From contig NZ_CP028271.1 of the NCBI RefSeq assembly GCF_009914055.1, positions 2,418,001-2,482,000 of the forward strand: a stretch of 64,000 bases of DNA, given 5' to 3'. This DNA comes from Mixta intestinalis. GTDB taxonomy: Bacteria > Pseudomonadota > Gammaproteobacteria > Enterobacterales > Enterobacteriaceae. Shown here in pieces: positions 61,590 to 64,000 of the stretch. Numbering within the stretch: position 1 is the first letter of the stretch; each line of letters starts with the position of its first letter. The translations under genes were made by a program, and so were the position numbers. The notes beneath the pieces are model-generated. The model ran no database searches, was not told the origin of the DNA, and saw only the letters and a program-made list of their open reading frames with translations.

Positions 61590-63891
61590 TGCGGCGCTTA
61601 TCGCCAACGATCGCGCCCTGCCCGGTCTGGGGCTGCTGCTGGAACCGCATCGCCTGCTGAACAGGCTGCATGCTAATCTGGTTTCAGGTGAAATACGCCA
61701 TCTAAAAATTAACTATCTGCGTTACAAACCGGGCACCAGCTGCGTTGCCGGTCTGACGCTGACGCTGGCCGATGGACAAGAGCAGCTTTGCTATGCCAAA
61801 GCGATGACGCCCTCGCGTTTCCAGCAATCCTGGCAACACCCTCGCCGCCAAGCACTTATCGCTAAGGCTCATCCTCATGCTCCGCAGGCGCTGCACGACG
61901 AAGCTATTCTGCTGCAATACCCGGAATTCGACTTTTCCATTCGCTACTTAAGCTGCCTGACCGATGACAAAAAACGGATGGACCTGCTGCAAAAACTGTT
62001 GCCGGGCAATCCTGACGCCTGCATTCTGCGCTCGCGTTTTCTGCGCTACAAGCCGGAGCGGCGCGCCGTTATCGCCCTGACCCGGCATGATAAGCCGCAG
62101 GCGGTGGTGCGTATCGCTAACGCAAAAGAATTCGAGCGTATTTTGCAGGGTTGCTCGATAGGAACCGCGCTGGGCCACCTCTCTCTTGCCGGGTTTGATC
62201 GCAGCCGACGCGCGCTGGCAACGCACTGGCTGGCTGGACAAAGTCTGGCACCTGAGTCAGGTGCCCGCCTGGAAGCAGAAACGCTTACCGCCGTTGGCCG
62301 TGAGCTGGCGCGACTGCATCAAACGCCGTTACTGCCGCCGCTGGCACGACAGGGCAAAGAGGATGCGCAGACGCTACGGGACGTTTTCAATACCTTCAGC
62401 GCTATTTATCCCTCCGGCGCGGATCGCTTTCTCGCGCTGATGCAGCGCATTACCCCATATCTCGCCGCCAGTAATAGCGCGCCGGTACTGCTACACGGCG
62501 ATTTCTCCGCCGATCAGATTGTCAAAACCGATACTGGCGATCTGCGTTTTATTGACTGGGATCGCTGCTGTAGCGGTAACGCGCTGGCCGATATCGCCAG
62601 TTTCCAGGCCCGGCTGGAAATGCAGGTGATTACTGGTCTGCTGGACGCACATCAGGCGGTGAACGCCATTGATGCTCTGCTGGCTGGCTATCAGTCGCAG
62701 CGGTCACTGCCTGACGGCCTGGTCTGGTACAGCGCCTCGGCGCTGCTCTGCCTGGCGACAGAACCTTTTCGTTTACGTGTTCCCAGCTGGGCACAGCAAA
62801 CGGAAGCGCTGCTGGCACGCGCGGCTCAGCTCGTGGAAAAAGGCGCTGAAACGAGGCTGAGCGGCGGCAAATCACTGGAACCGCAGCAAAGGCTGGCGGC
62901 CCTCTCCGATCCAGCATTCATTAGTCAGCCGCTGTTACAGGCGCTACGTCTGCCAGCCGGTAGCCAGCTACAGCAATGTCTGCTGCGTCGACACAAGCCA
63001 GGCCGCCGGGCGCTGATTGAATATCAGTTCAGGTTACCCGACCAATCTTCGCGTTCGATCATCGGCAAGTATCGTGTTAAGGGCATGGATCGGCACGCTT
63101 TTCGCTGTCAGCAGGCGCTGTGGCAACACGGTTTCGACGCGACGGCGGCTATCGCGGTGCCGCAACCGCTGGCAACGTTACCTGACTGGCATCTGTGGCT
63201 CCAGGAAAAAGTTAACGCCACGCCGTTAACAGCGTGGCTTCAGCCCGGCTATCCCCGGCTGGAGCTTTCCGGTAATGATGTTGGCAAAGCGCTGGCAGTT
63301 TTACAGCAAAACGAGGCGCTGCGTCAGGTAACGGAAACCCGGAAATGGACGCTGGAAGATGAACTGGAAGTGTTGCAGAAGGGTTTGCAACACGTTGCCT
63401 CCGATTATCCGCAATGGCAGGAGCGGCTTAGCCAGCTGTTTAATGCCTGTCAAACGCTGGCAGCCTCTTTAACACAGGCCATTACGCGCTCCGTACACCG
63501 GGATTTTTATCCCGATCAGGTGATGATCAACCACCATCAACCGCAGCAGGTTATCCTGGTTGATTTTGATCTCTGCTGCCAAAGCTTTGCCGCACTGGAC
63601 GCCGGTAATTATCTGGCGCACGTAGAAGAACTGGCGCTACGCCATTATGGCGCGGCAACGGCGTTAGATCGGCACGGGCAGGCATTTACCCGTGCTTTTT
63701 TGGCGCACAGCGCTGACGTTGCAATCGCAGACATTGAGAAATTCACCGTGCTGTCGTTAGCGCGCCATATTTTTCTCAGCACCCGTTTTCCCGAGCGGAC
63801 GCATACCACTCTGCCGCTCCTGGAACGTTGTGAATGGTTATTAAACCGTCAGCCTGACACCTCCGGCAATATGTCCGTTAATCAGGGATGA
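61570..63891 (+). CDS. Large protein with two APH/choline-kinase-like domains
   Basis: 773 residues, predicted cytoplasmic. Two phosphotransferase (PF01636-type) catalytic centres are visible. The first is H309-G-D311 with the metal-binding segment FIDWD at 327-331. The second is H643-R-D645 with LVDFD at 663-667. In both, the usual HxDxxxxN motif ends in Gln (HGDFSADQ, HRDFYPDQ). A motif like LRYKPxxRAxI occurs three times (about 50, 159 and 472), suggesting an extra N-lobe at the N-terminus followed by two full kinase units. The likely reaction is ATP-dependent phosphorylation of a sugar, amino-alcohol or lipid head group linked to the cluster's glycan. Function is inferred from fold and context only. 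Confidence 0.7.
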   Translation: MNMNMHDAALIANDRALPGLGLLLEPHRLLNRLHANLVSGEIRHLKINYLRYKPGTSCVAGLTLTLADGQEQLCYAKAMTPSRFQQSWQHPRRQALIAKAHPHAPQALHDEAILLQYPEFDFSIRYLSCLTDDKKRMDLLQKLLPGNPDACILRSRFLRYKPERRAVIALTRHDKPQAVVRIANAKEFERILQGCSIGTALGHLSLAGFDRSRRALATHWLAGQSLAPESGARLEAETLTAVGRELARLHQTPLLPPLARQGKEDAQTLRDVFNTFSAIYPSGADRFLALMQRITPYLAASNSAPVLLHGDFSADQIVKTDTGDLRFIDWDRCCSGNALADIASFQARLEMQVITGLLDAHQAVNAIDALLAGYQSQRSLPDGLVWYSASALLCLATEPFRLRVPSWAQQTEALLARAAQLVEKGAETRLSGGKSLEPQQRLAALSDPAFISQPLLQALRLPAGSQLQQCLLRRHKPGRRALIEYQFRLPDQSSRSIIGKYRVKGMDRHAFRCQQALWQHGFDATAAIAVPQPLATLPDWHLWLQEKVNATPLTAWLQPGYPRLELSGNDVGKALAVLQQNEALRQVTETRKWTLEDELEVLQKGLQHVASDYPQWQERLSQLFNACQTLAASLTQAITRSVHRDFYPDQVMINHHQPQQVILVDFDLCCQSFAALDAGNYLAHVEELALRHYGAATALDRHGQAFTRAFLAHSADVAIADIEKFTVLSLARHIFLSTRFPERTHTTLPLLERCEWLLNRQPDTSGNMSVNQG

Positions 63892-63901
63892 AACGCATTA
63901 C

Positions 63902-64000
63902 ATGATATCTGATAAACACGCTGTTTCGAGTGCACTGCTGATACTGTTTTCTGCTTCAGCCGCCGCCGAACATATCGCTAAAGAACAAGCGACGTCAGCC
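63902..64000 (+). CDS. Exported protein, 5' end only (cut by window edge)
   Basis: Open frame of 33 codons running off the window, starting MISDKHAVSSALLILFSASA, a short signal peptide with probable cleavage after SAAA. It begins 10 bases after the kinase-like gene, so it is probably the next gene of the cluster. The ribosome-binding site (GGGATG) is rather distant. Its mature function cannot be seen. Confidence 0.5.
   Translation, partial: MISDKHAVSSALLILFSASAAAEHIAKEQATSA

Overview
The window is chromosomal DNA from a member of the Enterobacterales. Gene order and protein sequences match the E. coli nupC - gltX - ligA/zipA - cysK/ptsHI-crr - cysPTWAM - hemF - maeB - talA/tktB - nudK stretch. 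Protein divergence, the loss of amiA and the eut cluster at their usual sites, and the accessory content fit the Erwiniaceae (Pantoea/Mixta/Erwinia type) better than Escherichia or Salmonella. That placement is inference, made without database searches. There is no rRNA, CRISPR array, insertion sequence or prophage that I can recognise.

Layout. 1-5.6 kb: nupC, two tRNA-Ala(GGC) genes, a formate/nitrite-family channel, yfeC, gltX, then a tRNA array (three Val(UAC), one Lys(UUU)). 5.6-8 kb: a tRNA-adjacent accessory pocket with a structured repeat, a sodium/solute symporter and a FlxA-like coiled-coil protein behind a sigma-28-like promoter. 8-18.6 kb: core genes yfeR/yfeH, ypeB-ligA, zipA, cysZ, cysK, ptsH-ptsI-crr. 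18.7-24 kb: a CpxA/CpxR-like two-component system divergent from macA-macB. 24-31.6 kb: the sulfate/thiosulfate uptake operon cysP-T-W-A with cysM, then yfeX, yfeY, yfeZ and ypeA. 31.9-38.8 kb: hemF, maeB, talA, tktB.

38.8-41.7 kb: a second accessory pocket between tktB and ypfG. It holds an AT-rich gene-free kilobase, a double-glycine-leader bacteriocin-like peptide and ampH. Then come ypfG and nudK. 44.1-53.6 kb: the complete respiratory nitrate reductase operon narGHJI, narK, and narL without its usual partner narX, with clear FNR and NarL/NarP-type sites. 53.7-55.2 kb: ansP.

56.1 kb to the end: a tightly packed run of a COG4671-like glycosyltransferase, two GT4-type glycosyltransferases, an ABC exporter (fused permease-ATPase), a large protein with two APH-type kinase domains, and the start of a secreted protein cut by the window edge. 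I do not recognise this set as a named pathway. It looks like a system that assembles, phosphorylates and exports a glycan or glycolipid, and it is the best candidate here for an undescribed system.

Functional links. Sulfur assimilation (cysK, cysM, cysPTWA, cysZ), PTS sugar uptake (ptsHI-crr), the pentose-phosphate/malate enzymes (talA, tktB, maeB) and anaerobic nitrate respiration (narGHJI, narK, narL) are complete modules. The accessory pockets and the terminal glycosyltransferase/exporter cluster carry most of the novelty.
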